From contig NZ_CP073089.1 of NCBI RefSeq assembly GCF_018137945.1, positions 3,782,001-3,846,000 of the forward strand: a stretch of DNA of 64,000 nt, written 5' to 3'. Made by a program: the position numbers and the translations under genes. The stretch comes from Brevibacterium sp. W7.2. Its GTDB lineage: Bacteria; Actinomycetota; Actinomycetes; Actinomycetales; Brevibacteriaceae. Below the pieces are notes generated by a model that was not told where the DNA came from, made no database searches, and was given only the letters and a program-made list of their open reading frames with translations. This document shows, one piece after another, positions 1 to 9,115 of the stretch (position 1 is the stretch's first letter; every line of letters begins with the position of its first letter).

Positions 1-1745
1 CGACAGCCCGGAGCGGTGCATCCGCGCCACTGGACGATGAGGGTCTGCCGGATCGCGGCGGGAATCTGATAGCTGAGGGCCTTCGCGTCGATCGGGGTGC
101 CGGTCGCCGGGTCGGTGAGGATCCGGGTCCATGTCCTCGAGTGTGCGGCAATGTATCGCGCCGTCTCGGCGGGAACTGGGGATCCGTCGGAGAAGGTACC
201 CGGCAGATCCGCCTGCTGTGCCAGGGACATGCAGGGCACGGTGGTGATCATCTTCGCTTGGGCACGCATCCAGAACTCGTCGGTCGGCATCGAGACCGTC
301 AGAGCGAAAGCCACCCGACCGAACTCATCCAGCTCAACGCCGGGAAGTCGGTGCAATCTGTGCGGGACGGCAGGGCCTGTGGGCGAAGAGAGGTCGTGGG
401 AACCGTCCTCGGAATCGGCGATGAACTCTGAGGCGTCGCCGCCGGAGCCTCCAGCATTGGCTGCGGCGGCGACTGCGGCGTCGATGTCCTCGGCATTCCT
501 GACGTCGTCGAGGTCGAGGGGAATCTCCGTTGTCGTCGTCTCCCCCGTGTCGGTGTCATGGGCGCGCACCTGAATGCTGACCTGAGGAACCGTGCGGGTG
601 AAGATGTCGAACATGAGTGCGGCGATGCCGCGGTCGTCGTCGATGACGGCGCCCGGAGGAAGCTGGTCGGCGATGGCTGCGGTGCTGCCATTGCGGATGA
701 GCTTTGCGAAGGCCTCGATCCGCACATAGAGGGCCTGCAGGTCTGCAGACGATCCGGTCAGGGTCAGGCACGCTGTGCCGTCGGGATACGTGGTGAGATC
801 GACGCGACGGTGTTCGCGGGCGCTCTCGGTCCGTTCCTCGTTCGGCTGCAGAACGGCGATCTTCATCGCGAGCGACTTCTTGAAGGTTTCGATGGTGATG
901 TCCGCACGGCGCTCGTCGAGGTAGCGGTCGACGGCGTGCAGATTCGTGAACCTGAGATGGCGGCACGCCTGCGCGGCGGCGAGGATGTGCTCGATGGTGA
1001 ATTCTCCGGCCGCACATCGCGCGTGGAACTTGGGCAGTCCGTGGACGAGCGTCATTGCGGCGACGATGTGCGCGTAGGTGCCGGACACCGTCGAGCCGCG
1101 GATCGCTGAGAGCTCAGCGACGTCCTCGGTGTGGGAGCACCGGTGAACCCATCCGTCCATCGTCTGGGTCTCGCTGAACTTGGGAAATCCCGGCAGAAAC
1201 GCCGAATCGGCATCCTGTGACTCTGTGCCGCCCTCAGCGGGCGCCGCGACGTGAGGCTCGGAATCGTCTGCACCGGTGTTGCCGGGCTCCGCATCGATCG
1301 AGCCGGGGACCGATATGTCATCGAGGTCATCGACCTCGGTATCCGTAGAGCTCCCGACATCTGAAGAGCCCCCGGCAACTGGGGAGACCCCAACATCTGA
1401 AGAGCCCCCGGTATCTGAAGAGACAGCGCCGTCGCCGCCGGTCTCACTCTGGTCGTCGGGCTCATCACCGCTGCCGTTGCGCGCGCGAGCGAACCTCCAC
1501 GCAGTCTCGCTGAAGGTCGCATGCCGGTAGGGGCTGCCGGGATCAGGATTGATGAGGTCGAGATGACCGATGACATCGGCGAGGAAGGCGCGGGCCGTCG
1601 CTTCGAGAGCGGCGATCTGCGCCCGGTCCGAGGATGTGTAGACCGCGTAGACGTCGGCGTAGGGAGAGGTCGGGTCGACCTCGACACCGCGGGGATTCGA
1701 GCCAGGCTGATCTGCGGATGGAACCGATTCGATTGTGTCAGTCAC
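1..1745 (-). CDS. DUF222 / HNH endonuclease-type protein, 3' end outside window
   Basis: The reading frame is open from a GTG at 1745 to the window edge, about 580 codons, so the C-terminus and the HNH core are missing. The visible part matches the complete DUF222/HNH protein at 52796-55396. Shared blocks are the helical DUF222 region (RRADIT, EHRRV), the segment SDGSP-PAETAR-IAA, then TRILTDPATGTPI, and a final CTxPGC that leads into the HNH domain. Residues about 95-160 are a Ser/Asp/Gly-rich linker built from repeats of GGSSDVG type. DUF222/HNH proteins are common, multicopy and poorly understood in actinobacteria; nuclease activity is predicted, not shown. GTG 1745 has AGGTGA five bases upstream; an in-frame GTG at 1754 is the alternative. 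The family assignment is firm and the function unknown. Confidence 0.85.
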   Translation of the reverse strand, partial: MTDTIESVPSADQPGSNPRGVEVDPTSPYADVYAVYTSSDRAQIAALEATARAFLADVIGHLDLINPDPGSPYRHATFSETAWRFARARNGSGDEPDDQSETGGDGAVSSDTGGSSDVGVSPVAGGSSDVGSSTDTEVDDLDDISVPGSIDAEPGNTGADDSEPHVAAPAEGGTESQDADSAFLPGFPKFSETQTMDGWVHRCSHTEDVAELSAIRGSTVSGTYAHIVAAMTLVHGLPKFHARCAAGEFTIEHILAAAQACRHLRFTNLHAVDRYLDERRADITIETFKKSLAMKIAVLQPNEERTESAREHRRVDLTTYPDGTACLTLTGSSADLQALYVRIEAFAKLIRNGSTAAIADQLPPGAVIDDDRGIAALMFDIFTRTVPQVSIQVRAHDTDTGETTTTEIPLDLDDVRNAEDIDAAVAAAANAGGSGGDASEFIADSEDGSHDLSSPTGPAVPHRLHRLPGVELDEFGRVAFALTVSMPTDEFWMRAQAKMITTVPCMSLAQQADLPGTFSDGSPVPAETARYIAAHSRTWTRILTDPATGTPIDAKALSYQIPAAIRQTLIVQWRGCTAPGC

Positions 1746-1787
1746 GGGAGTCACCTGTCTTCCCACATCAGCGTGGCTAATGACATT

Positions 1788-1816
1788 AGTGTAGTTCACG
1801 TCACATTCGATGTCAA
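1788..1816 (-). promoter_or_regulatory. Sigma-A-like promoter of the DUF222 gene
   Basis: On the minus strand TTGACA (1816-1811), a 17-base spacer and TACACT (1793-1788) lie about 35 bases before the GTG start. This is a near-consensus vegetative promoter inside a locally AT-richer stretch, which is uncommon in DNA this GC-rich. Confidence 0.6.
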
Positions 1817-2445
1817 TGCCTATTTCGAAACTCGTTCGAACGTGAAATTCATTCGCTTCGCAGTGCTCAGCGATTGTCGGGAGCGGTCGCCGGGCGGAAA
1901 CGCAATATCCGAGTGCACCTCGGATAGTCAGATCGGGCATACGGCGCCTCCGCTTCTTCCGTCCAGCCTCGACGGACACCGGGGTCCTGCGACGTGACGT
2001 GCGAGTGGAACCGGACTGGTTCCCGCGATTCGGAGCGCTGGGAGCATCAGGTAGTACGAACCCGCCGAGCGAATCCAGTCCGTCGCGAATACGGGGCGCT
2101 GGTCGAGTCCGCGTCACTACGAGAACCCAGCCCGGTCCGCCCTCGGCACGTGACTGCGAGTCGCCGCTGCGGTCTGCTTTTCAAGAGAATCGGTGAGTAC
2201 CCGGACGGCACTCCGCGTACCCGGACGACACTCCGCGTACCCGGACGACACTCCGCGTACCCGCTCGGCACTCCGAACGTCGTCGCAGCCCCTCAACCCA
2301 CGGGCACCTCAATCCGCCGTCGACGCACGTGACCGCACGTCGGGACGCATGCTCAGCGTCTCAGAAGCCCCGACCCTTACTCAGCGTCTCAGACATCCCG
2401 TCTCGGACTCAGCGCCCGAGACTCCTCTGCTTGGTTCCGGCCGCC
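1817..2445. other. Long non-coding spacer with short repeats
   Basis: This spacer lies between the DUF222 promoter and the 3' end of the HAD gene. I see no convincing gene: the open frames here are short, lack ribosome binding sites and match no family I know. It contains a four-unit 20-bp tandem repeat (2197-2275). It also has loose repeats of TCAGCGTCTCAG (near 2353 and 2382) followed by related CTCAGCG words up to about 2420. Confidence 0.5.
2197..2275. repeat. 20-bp tandem repeat, about four copies
   Basis: The unit ACCCGGACGRCACTCCGCGT is repeated directly. The first three copies are nearly identical and the fourth diverges (CGCTCGGCACTCCG). There are no spacers between copies, so it is a simple tandem array, not CRISPR. 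Confidence 0.85.
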
Positions 2446-3129
2446 TCACACCTCGCGGGTCAGGAGGCCGGGCAGCTCGGTCATCGAGTCGAACGTGGCG
2501 TCGGCGCCGACGGCGAGCAGGGCTTCAGGCCGCTGATGGACGGGTGAGGGAGGGCAGAAGCCGAAGACGAACGATCCGGCAGCCCGCCCCGCGATGACGC
2601 CGGTGGGCGAGTCCTCGATGACGGCCGCCTCGGCGGGATCGACGCCCAGCGCATCCGCGGCTGCGAGATAGACGTCGGGGGCCGGTTTGGACTTGGGGAG
2701 CTCCATCCCGGAGAAGATCCGGCCCTCGAAGACGTCGTAGAGGCCGATCTTCTTCAGCTGCAGCTCGATCTTCGGGCGGTCGGCGCTCGACGCGCACGCG
2801 AGCTTGCCCGGATACGCCGGCACGATCGTCCGCACGGCCTCGACGACTCCGGGGATGGCCTGCAGGGAGGCCTCGAGCTCGACGTTGCGCCGCCGCCGGA
2901 AATCGGCAAGCCAGGCGTCGTCGATGCGGAATCCCGTGTGCGCCTCGATGACGTCGGTCTCATCGCGCAGCATCTTGCCAACGAACCGCGCGACCGCCTC
3001 CTCCTTCGACAGGTTCCAGCCCAGCTCGGCGAGCATGCCGCGCAGCACCCCGTTCGTGATGCTCTCGGAATCGACGAGGACGCCGTCACAGTCGAACAGC
3101 ACGGCAGCGAATTTCGGGCTCAGATCCAT
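2446..3129 (-). CDS. HAD-superfamily hydrolase, beta-phosphoglucomutase/phosphatase type
   Basis: The 227-residue product is a cytoplasmic haloacid-dehalogenase hydrolase. Motif I is LFDCDGVLVDSE at residues 10-21, with nucleophile and acid Asp. A helical cap follows, then motif II (CASSAD), the motif III Lys region (PKSKPAPDVYL) and the motif IV acid pair (VIEDSPTGV). The arrangement and length match the subgroup that includes beta-phosphoglucomutase and GPH-type sugar-phosphate phosphatases. The substrate cannot be told from sequence. I chose ATG 3129 because motif I normally begins within 15 residues of the start. Longer in-frame starts (to 3264) would add a low-complexity leader and lack a ribosome binding site. 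The upstream spacer 3130-3344 carries a GCCGAGGCGG word at 3230. Confidence 0.85.
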   Translation of the reverse strand: MDLSPKFAAVLFDCDGVLVDSESITNGVLRGMLAELGWNLSKEEAVARFVGKMLRDETDVIEAHTGFRIDDAWLADFRRRRNVELEASLQAIPGVVEAVRTIVPAYPGKLACASSADRPKIELQLKKIGLYDVFEGRIFSGMELPKSKPAPDVYLAAADALGVDPAEAAVIEDSPTGVIAGRAAGSFVFGFCPPSPVHQRPEALLAVGADATFDSMTELPGLLTREV

Positions 3130-3344
3130 AGGGTCGATTCTGTCATCCGCCGAGGCCGATTCCGTCATTTGTCGCGCGCTCACCTGGCCTCCCGCGCTCA
3201 CCTGGCTTCGAAGTCGCATCGATGTCCTCGCCGAGGCGGCCGACCCGAGTCCCACAGCACCCACTGTCGCGGTGGTCCCGGACGCCCCGAACCGTCGCGG
3301 TGGTCCCGAGCACCCGCAGCGTCACGTCGGTGGCGCGACCCCGT

Positions 3345-4109
3345 TCAGGTCAGCCCGGCGACCCCGCCGGACTCTGCGAACGCCGAGTAGAGCAGCAGCC
3401 CGGACCCGAGCGCGCACCCGACGATGACGAGACCGAAGAGCGTCAGCCATCCCCCTGCGGGCACCGACGAGCCGCGGCTGAGGATGTAAGCGTCGGACTG
3501 CTGGACGTTGCGACGGCGGGTGTGGACGCGGATGACCTTGACGAGGTCCTTGAGCGAGCCGAGGGCGAGCGCGACGCCGAGGCCCGCGACGAACACCGCG
3601 ATCCACTCGAGCGGGAGGAAGACGACGAGCAGCTGCGCGGCGATCGCCGTACACACGGCGATGACGACACCGGCGACGTTGCGGATGAAGATGAGGGCGA
3701 TGAGGAGGACGAGGGCGCCCAGCGACAGTGCCAGCGGTGCCCAGCCGTAGATCGCCGAGGTGATGAGGACGAGTCCGAGGACCGCGGGCGCCGGGTATCC
3801 CCAGAAGCCGGACCAGGTGGCGGAGAACCCGACCCGACCGAAGGAGTTCATCTGCCCGGAGTGGTCGAAGTTGAGTGAGATCCCGCGCACGACTCGGCCG
3901 GTCATCAGCGCGGCGAACGCGTGCCCGAGCTCGTGGACGAACGTGACGAAGAGTCCGAAGAACCGCCAGATCGCCGGCGTCATCGTGATGACGAGCGGGA
4001 TGCCGAGGACGATGAGCAGCTGCGTCGGACCGAGGTCGAGGCCGTCCCCGCGCCCGAATCCCGAGGTGATCGCCTCCCACCACGTCGACACGCCCTGCTG
4101 CAGGTCCAT
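3345..4109 (-). CDS. M50-like membrane metallopeptidase family protein
   Basis: The 254-residue protein is predicted to be an integral membrane protein with about six segments. A zinc-binding HELGHA motif lies near residue 60, just after the first membrane helix. This HExxH-in-membrane layout is that of the M50B-like peptidase family of actinobacteria, related to site-2 proteases. The usual second metal ligand (an NPDG-type motif late in the chain) is not obvious, so catalytic activity is uncertain. ATG 4109 is preferred because GAGG lies five bases before it. A GTG six bases upstream is possible but would overlap that ribosome binding site. It is a monocistronic unit downstream of the ugp operon. 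No substrate can be named. Confidence 0.75.
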   Translation of the reverse strand: MDLQQGVSTWWEAITSGFGRGDGLDLGPTQLLIVLGIPLVITMTPAIWRFFGLFVTFVHELGHAFAALMTGRVVRGISLNFDHSGQMNSFGRVGFSATWSGFWGYPAPAVLGLVLITSAIYGWAPLALSLGALVLLIALIFIRNVAGVVIAVCTAIAAQLLVVFLPLEWIAVFVAGLGVALALGSLKDLVKVIRVHTRRRNVQQSDAYILSRGSSVPAGGWLTLFGLVIVGCALGSGLLLYSAFAESGGVAGLT

Positions 4110-4138
4110 CGTCACCTCACTCGTCCGTTGCGCAGTCC

Positions 4139-4157
4139 GCGCGCCGTCGTGGCGCGC
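4139..4157 (-). terminator. Possible stem-loop downstream of ugpC
   Basis: GCGCGCC, a five-base loop (GTCGT) and GGCGCGC form a short, very GC-rich hairpin in the 122-base gap after ugpC. There is no T-run, so it is only a candidate terminator. Confidence 0.3.
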
Positions 4158-4231
4158 GCCTGCCCCGCACCCGCACCGTCCCCGGTCCGGCCTGAGCGCT
4201 CAAGTCTAGGAAGTGACCCTGAGTGGCACGC

Positions 4232-5365
4232 TCAGACGATCGCCAGCTGGGACTCGGGATCGAAGAGGCGGGCCCGCGCGGGATCCGCGTCCACCCACAT
4301 CCGCTCGCCGATCCGCGGCACCGCTCCCTTGGGAAGTCGAACGACGAAGGGCCTGTCGCCGAGGCTGCCCGCCGTCCCCGACGACGTGGCCTCCTCGGAC
4401 GGTGACGATCCCGTTCCCGCGGTGCCGGTCAGTGCCCCGTAGACGTAGGTGTCCGAACCGAGCTCCTCGACGAGGTCGACCTCGAGTTCGAACGCCCCCT
4501 CTCCCGCCGCGGCGGGACGAAGGTCCTCCGAGCGGATGCCGAGGACCACCTCGGCGCCCGTCGCGGGAAGGCCCCTGTCGATGGGCACAGCCGCGCCGCC
4601 GACGCTGACCGCGGACTCGCCGCGGCGAGCGGGGAGGAGATTCATCGTCGGTGAGCCGATGAAGCTCGCGACGAAGAGCGAGGCGGGGTGGTCGTAGAGT
4701 TCGCGCGGGGTGCCCACCTGCTCGATGCGTCCGGCGTTCATGACGACGACGCGGTCGCCCATCGTCATCGCCTCGGTCTGATCGTGGGTGACATAGACGG
4801 TGGTGACGGCGAGTTTGCGCTGCAGGGCTGCGATCTGTGCGCGGGTCTGCACCCGCAGCTTCGCGTCGAGGTTCGACAACGGCTCGTCCATGAGGAACAC
4901 CTGGGGCTGTCGCACCAGGGCTCGGCCCATCGCGACCCGCTGCCGCTGCCCGCCGGAGAGTTCGCGCGGCTTCCGGTCGAGCAGCCCGTCGAGTTCGAGC
5001 ATCGCGGCCGCCGTCTCGATCTGCTCGCGTCGCTGCGCCTTCGGCATCCCCGAGTTCTTCAGCGAGAACTCGAGGTTGCCCGCCACGCTCATATGCGGAT
5101 AGAGCGCATACGACTGGAACACCATGGCAACGTCGCGGTCCTTCGCCCCGATGTGAGTGACATCGGTGCCGCCGAAGGAGATCCGGCCCTCGGTGGGGTG
5201 CTCGAGTCCCGCGAGCATCCGCAGCGTCGTCGACTTCCCGCAGCCGGACGGTCCGACGAGGACGAGGAACTCCCCGTCGGCGATGTCCAGGTCGAACCCG
5301 GAGACCGCCGGCGCGTCGGCTCCGGGATAGCGGAGACTGACAGCGGTGAGCGCGACATTGACCAT
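4232..5365 (-). CDS. ugpC: ABC transporter ATP-binding protein, UgpC/MsmK type
   Basis: The 377-residue protein is the cytoplasmic ATPase that powers the carbohydrate/glycerophosphate importer encoded just upstream. The motifs are complete: Walker [10 protein letters not shown] (about 38-46), Q-loop [11 protein letters not shown], signature LSGGQRQR, Walker [14 protein letters not shown] and switch His (THDQ). A C-terminal regulatory OB/TOBE region from about 240 onward is typical of MalK/UgpC ATPases. It is the last gene of the leftward ugpA-ugpE-ugpB-ugpC operon, 45 bases after ugpB. MsmK/UgpC ATPases can serve several permeases, so the enzyme may be shared. A low-complexity insertion rich in Ser/Thr/Gly (around 315-330) interrupts the regulatory domain and is not part of the conserved fold. 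Confidence 0.92.
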   Translation of the reverse strand: MVNVALTAVSLRYPGADAPAVSGFDLDIADGEFLVLVGPSGCGKSTTLRMLAGLEHPTEGRISFGGTDVTHIGAKDRDVAMVFQSYALYPHMSVAGNLEFSLKNSGMPKAQRREQIETAAAMLELDGLLDRKPRELSGGQRQRVAMGRALVRQPQVFLMDEPLSNLDAKLRVQTRAQIAALQRKLAVTTVYVTHDQTEAMTMGDRVVVMNAGRIEQVGTPRELYDHPASLFVASFIGSPTMNLLPARRGESAVSVGGAAVPIDRGLPATGAEVVLGIRSEDLRPAAAGEGAFELEVDLVEELGSDTYVYGALTGTAGTGSSPSEEATSSGTAGSLGDRPFVVRLPKGAVPRIGERMWVDADPARARLFDPESQLAIV

Positions 5366-5410
5366 GGTGTTCTCATTCCTGAAAAGAGGTGTGCCTGACG
5401 AGCGGTGCGG

Positions 5411-6736
5411 TCACTTCAGCTTCTCCGGGACGTCGTTGTCGTAGAGGCTCTGCATCTCGTCCTGCGCGGACTGCAGCTGCTCGGTGACGTCGACGTCCGA
5501 GGTGAGGATCGTCTGCAGCGACTTCGCGATGGTCAGGTCCCCGCCGGGCAGGAGCACGCGACCGGGATCCTGGGTGCGGGTCTTCGCGAGCTGTTCGACG
5601 GCGACCTGGAACTGCGGAGTCGTCTCGTACACCGCGCCCATGTCCGCGTCGGTGCGCACCGGCAGGTACCCGGTGCCCTCGGAGAACAGCGCCGTGTTCG
5701 CGCTGTTCGTCAGGTAGTCGAGGAACATCGCCGAGGCGAGCTGCTCCTCCGGCGACGACTTCGCCGAGATCGCGACTCCGGCTCCGCCGGTCGGCACCAC
5801 GGCCTCCGTCTCCGCAGGTCCGCCCGGAAGGAAGCCGACGCCGACTTCGAAGTCCGCGGTGTCGAGGATCCCCTTGAGCGACCCGGTCGATGCGAGGATC
5901 TGGCTCGTGGCACCGGCGGCGAAGTCGTCCTCCGGCGTTCCGCTCGAGACGGTCGCCCAGCCGTCCTGCGTCGAATCCTGAGCGAACTGCACGGCTTCGA
6001 CCGTCTCGGGACTCGTCATCGCCGACATGTCCCACTCACTGCTCCAGCCTCCGCCGTAGCCCCACACCAGGTTGCCGAGGATCCAGGCCGGGTAGGAGTC
6101 CTCCTTCGGGTAGGCGAGCGCGGAGTTCGCGACTTCGGCCTCCTGCAGCTGCTCGGAGTTCGCCTTGACCTCGTCCCACGTCGCCGGGGCCCTGTCCTCG
6201 AGACCGGCCTCCGCGTACTGATCCTTGTTGTAGTAGAAGATCGGAGTCGACCGGGCGTAGGGCACCGCGTAGTGGGCGTCGTCGTAGAGGTAGTCGTCGT
6301 AGAGGGTCTCCTGGTACGTCGAGGTGTCGGCACCCGCTGCCTCGAGAGCCTGATCGACCGGCAGCAGCGAGTCGTTCGCGAAGTTCGTGAACCATGTCGC
6401 GTCGGAGACGACGACCATGTCGCCGACGTCATCGGAGGTCTGCGCGGTCTGGAACCTCTGCGACACCTCTTCGTAGTTCGCGCCGGCGGTGACGAGTTGG
6501 ACCTCGATGCCCGACTCCTCGGTGAAGCCGGCGATGATCTCCTCCTCGATCTCCATCGAGCCGCCGGGATGGTTGGACCAGAACGTGATCGACTGGGCGG
6601 GTTCGACTCCCGAGAAGTCGACGTCGGCACCGGCGGCGGAGTCGGATCCGACGCTCGGTCCGCAGGCGCTCATCCCGAGCGCGGCAAGTCCGAGGACGGC
6701 TGTGGACAGGGTGAGGCGGGGGCTGAAGCGGGGCAT
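5411..6736 (-). CDS. ugpB: UgpB-like extracellular solute-binding lipoprotein
   Basis: The 441-residue product is the exported ligand-binding subunit. The N-terminus is a lipoprotein signal: positively charged, hydrophobic, then GMSAC with the lipidated Cys near residue 25. Segments line up with E. coli UgpB: a STP-x(2)-YYNKDxxxxAGL block, ASTGSLKGI...VGVGFLP, a GGAGVAI stretch, and SEGTGYLPV near the C-terminus. UgpB proteins bind glycerol-3-phosphate or glycerophosphodiesters; in M. tuberculosis the ligand is glycerophosphocholine. The actual ligand here is inferred, and a sugar is possible. AAGGAG sits four bases before ATG 6736. A longer upstream frame runs back through ugpE and is a shadow. 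Confidence 0.85.
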   Translation of the reverse strand: MPRFSPRLTLSTAVLGLAALGMSACGPSVGSDSAAGADVDFSGVEPAQSITFWSNHPGGSMEIEEEIIAGFTEESGIEVQLVTAGANYEEVSQRFQTAQTSDDVGDMVVVSDATWFTNFANDSLLPVDQALEAAGADTSTYQETLYDDYLYDDAHYAVPYARSTPIFYYNKDQYAEAGLEDRAPATWDEVKANSEQLQEAEVANSALAYPKEDSYPAWILGNLVWGYGGGWSSEWDMSAMTSPETVEAVQFAQDSTQDGWATVSSGTPEDDFAAGATSQILASTGSLKGILDTADFEVGVGFLPGGPAETEAVVPTGGAGVAISAKSSPEEQLASAMFLDYLTNSANTALFSEGTGYLPVRTDADMGAVYETTPQFQVAVEQLAKTRTQDPGRVLLPGGDLTIAKSLQTILTSDVDVTEQLQSAQDEMQSLYDNDVPEKLK

Positions 6737-6801
6737 TGGCTCTCCTTGGTCTCTTCTCTGGGTGGGTGGCGGGTGGAGGTCGGATTCGGGGTTCGGACGG
6801 T

Positions 6802-7797
6802 CTACTTCACGGCACCCTGAGTGAGGCCGGAGACGATGTGGCGCTGCAGCGCGGCGAAGACGATGAGGACGGGAACGATGACGAGGACCGCGCCGGCCAT
6901 GAGGTATCCGTAGCTGCCCGTCTGCCCCTCGACCGACTGGAGGAGATTGAGGCCGACGGGCAGCGTCATGTTCTCCGGGGTGTCGGTGATGACGAGCGGC
7001 CACATGAAGGAGTTCCATTCGGTCACGATCGTCACCAGCGCCACCGTCGCGATGGCCGGCGCGGAGACCGGGACGACGATGCGCCACAGTCGCTTCCAGT
7101 GCCCGGCACCGTCGAGTTCGGCGGCCTCGAGCATGTCGACGGGCAGGGTCTTGAACTGCTGACGCAGCAGGAACGTGCCGAAGGCCGTGCCGAGTCCCGG
7201 CAGCAGGATCCCCCACAGCGTGTCCCGTCCCCCGAGGGCGGAGATCGTCAGGTAGTTCGGCAGCAGTGCGACCTCGGGCGGGACCATGAGGGCGACGAGG
7301 ATGCCGAGGAAGATGACGTTCTTGAACCGCACCCTGATGAAGACGAGAGCGTAGGCTGAGGTGATCGCCAGGACCACCTTGATCACCGACCCGACCGTGG
7401 TGACGATGACGCTGTTGAGGAGGATCCGCCCGAGCGGCACCCGGTCGGCGACGGCCTCGTAGTTGCCGAGCGTCGGTTCCTGCGGCAGCAGCGTCGGCGT
7501 CAGCGTGATGATCTCACCCGGGGGCTTGAACGAGGCGATGACCATCCATGCCAGGGGCACCACGATGAGCGCGATGGCGATGAGCAGCGGCAGATAGCCG
7601 GTGAGGATCGTGTCGGCCAGATTCCGTGGGGCGAAGGCCTGACTCCACGTCGCGCGGTCCCGCTTCCGCGGGGACGGATCCTGTCGGCTCGCCGAGGTGG
7701 TCGCCCCGGTTCCGGAGGAACCGCTGCCCGCCGCCGCTCCACCGTCGCGGACAGGCGTCTCCGGTCCCGCTTCGGCGACGGTCTTCTGCGTCCTCAT
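6802..7797 (-). CDS. ugpE: ABC transporter permease, UgpE/MalG type
   Basis: The 331-residue inner-membrane permease has an unusually long hydrophilic N-terminus of about 65 residues rich in Gly/Ser/Ala, then six predicted membrane segments. The cytoplasmic EAA loop, where the ATPase docks, reads EAAELDGAGHWKRLWRIVVP (about 220-240). This is the binding-protein-dependent transport inner-membrane domain of the MalG/UgpE group. The start ATG 7797 overlaps the stop of ugpA by four bases (ATGA), which implies translational coupling. A 65-base gap separates it from ugpB. A longer in-frame extension upstream through ugpA is not real. Confidence 0.9.
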   Translation of the reverse strand: MRTQKTVAEAGPETPVRDGGAAAGSGSSGTGATTSASRQDPSPRKRDRATWSQAFAPRNLADTILTGYLPLLIAIALIVVPLAWMVIASFKPPGEIITLTPTLLPQEPTLGNYEAVADRVPLGRILLNSVIVTTVGSVIKVVLAITSAYALVFIRVRFKNVIFLGILVALMVPPEVALLPNYLTISALGGRDTLWGILLPGLGTAFGTFLLRQQFKTLPVDMLEAAELDGAGHWKRLWRIVVPVSAPAIATVALVTIVTEWNSFMWPLVITDTPENMTLPVGLNLLQSVEGQTGSYGYLMAGAVLVIVPVLIVFAALQRHIVSGLTQGAVK

Positions 7798-8708
7798 GAG
7801 TAGTGCACCTTCCGTTCGACGTAGCGCATCTGCACCGCCGTGATGACGAAGAGGGCGGCGAAGAGGACGACGGAGATCGCGGCGGAGTACCCGGCGCGCT
7901 GGTAGACGCCGAATCCCTGCAGGAAGAGCTCGAAGACGATCGTGTTCGTGCCGTTGCCGTTGGGTGTCATGATGCGCAGGATGTCGAAGGCCTGCATCGA
8001 CGACAGGATCGTGGTGATGACGAGGAAGAACGTCGTCGGCCCCAGCAGGGGGAGGCTGATCGAGACGAACCTGCGGAGAGGACCGGCATGGTCGATCGCC
8101 GCTGCTTCGAGAAGGTCCCTGGGCAGCGACTGGAGCCCGGCCAGATACACGACGGCGCAGTAGCCGAGGTTCTTCCACACGTAGACGACGATGACCATGA
8201 GCAGGGCGAGGTCCGGGTCGAGGTACCACTCCGGGGAGTTCCGGCCGAAGAAGGCGAAGACGTGGGAGAGGAGACCGAGCTGCGGGTCGAAGATGAAGTT
8301 CCAGACCATGCCGACGCCGACCCCGGAGAGCACGTACGGGGAGAACACAGCCGTCCGGGCGACCGTCCGGCCGGGGATCTGCTTGTTGAGCACGAGGGCG
8401 AGCGCGAGACCGAGGGCCATCGAGATCACCACCGTCGAGACCGTGAAGATCAGGGTGACCCGCCACATGTCGAGGCCGGTCGGCGAGGTGAAGAGGGTGA
8501 CGTAGTTGCCGAATCCGATGAAATCGGCGCTGTTCGATCCGAGTCGCCAGTCGAGCAGGGAGTAGTAGACGTTCGAGGCGAGCGGATAGTAGATGAACGC
8601 GAGGATGAGGAGGATGTTCGGACCGATGAATGCCGCGAAGATCGCCCATTCGCGGAGTCCGCGTGTGCGCTGTTCACGCTGCGCCGAGCTCGTCCGCGTC
8701 AGGCTCAT
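7794..8708 (-). CDS. ugpA: ABC transporter permease, UgpA/MalF type
   Basis: The 304-residue inner-membrane permease is the first gene of the leftward operon. It shows about six hydrophobic segments and the EAA loop EAAAIDHAGPLRRFVSISLP near residue 205, the docking site for UgpC. The order ugpA-ugpE-ugpB-ugpC equals that of M. tuberculosis Rv2835c-Rv2832c. That supports assignment as a glycerophosphate/glycerophosphodiester importer over a generic sugar system. ATG 8708 is preferred to ATG 8714 because GGAGG lies six bases before it. The promoter should lie in the spacer 8709-9115, but I could not identify one with confidence. Confidence 0.88.
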   Translation of the reverse strand: MSLTRTSSAQREQRTRGLREWAIFAAFIGPNILLILAFIYYPLASNVYYSLLDWRLGSNSADFIGFGNYVTLFTSPTGLDMWRVTLIFTVSTVVISMALGLALALVLNKQIPGRTVARTAVFSPYVLSGVGVGMVWNFIFDPQLGLLSHVFAFFGRNSPEWYLDPDLALLMVIVVYVWKNLGYCAVVYLAGLQSLPRDLLEAAAIDHAGPLRRFVSISLPLLGPTTFFLVITTILSSMQAFDILRIMTPNGNGTNTIVFELFLQGFGVYQRAGYSAAISVVLFAALFVITAVQMRYVERKVHYS

Positions 8709-9115
8709 CGGCATCCTCCGTCATGGTCGGGGGTCATCGGGCAACCGGACCAGTGTCGCGAGGTTGAATGAACCCCGGGCATGATCTGCTTGAACGCTGA
8801 GATGCTGGTCGGTGAATGGGCCGGGAGCGTCCGCAGACGGCTCGGGACCAGACCTCGCGCGGCACGGCTGACCTGCGGTGACACCGCCACATGGACGCAG
8901 GTCGACGCCGCGGTGAACGTGTTGCCCGTGAGTTCATCTCTGCCTTCCCGGGATCCCTGCCCGGCGCCCTGGCCCGGCAGTCCGTCCGCGACAATCCTCC
9001 CTGTCGCTTAAGATCGAAGGGAGGGGAAGTTCGCCGAGGCGGCCCCCACTGTCCGGGAACCCTGAGCTTCCGTGACTACGATGGTCACAGGCCCAGCACA
9101 CGGTAAGGAGTCTCC
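8709..9115. other. Divergent spacer between ugpA and the PhzF-like gene
   Basis: This 407-base spacer must hold the promoters of the leftward ugp operon and the rightward phzF-like gene. I see no coding region with a ribosome binding site, no clear -35/-10 pair and no strong palindrome. One GCCGAGGCGG word is at 9033-9042. AAGGAG at 9104-9109 is the ribosome binding site of the next gene. Confidence 0.45.

Noticed and set aside
2197..2275. CRISPR-like array
   Set aside because: The 20-bp units abut without spacers and there are no cas genes; it is a plain tandem repeat.
3130..3264. Longer N-terminus of the HAD hydrolase
   Set aside because: It would add about 45 low-complexity residues before the DxD motif and has no ribosome binding site.
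5405..6820. 471-codon plus-strand open frame opposite ugpB
   Set aside because: It is rich in Arg/Gly/Leu shadows, matches no family and lies wholly inside a convincing lipoprotein gene.
6737..7216. N-terminal extension of ugpB
   Set aside because: The extension overlaps ugpE and would bury the lipoprotein signal; ATG 6736 has AAGGAG.
7797..8649. In-frame extension of the ugpE frame through ugpA
   Set aside because: The second permease gene (ugpA) lies in the other frame with all its motifs and its own ribosome binding site; the long frame is a GC-bias artefact.
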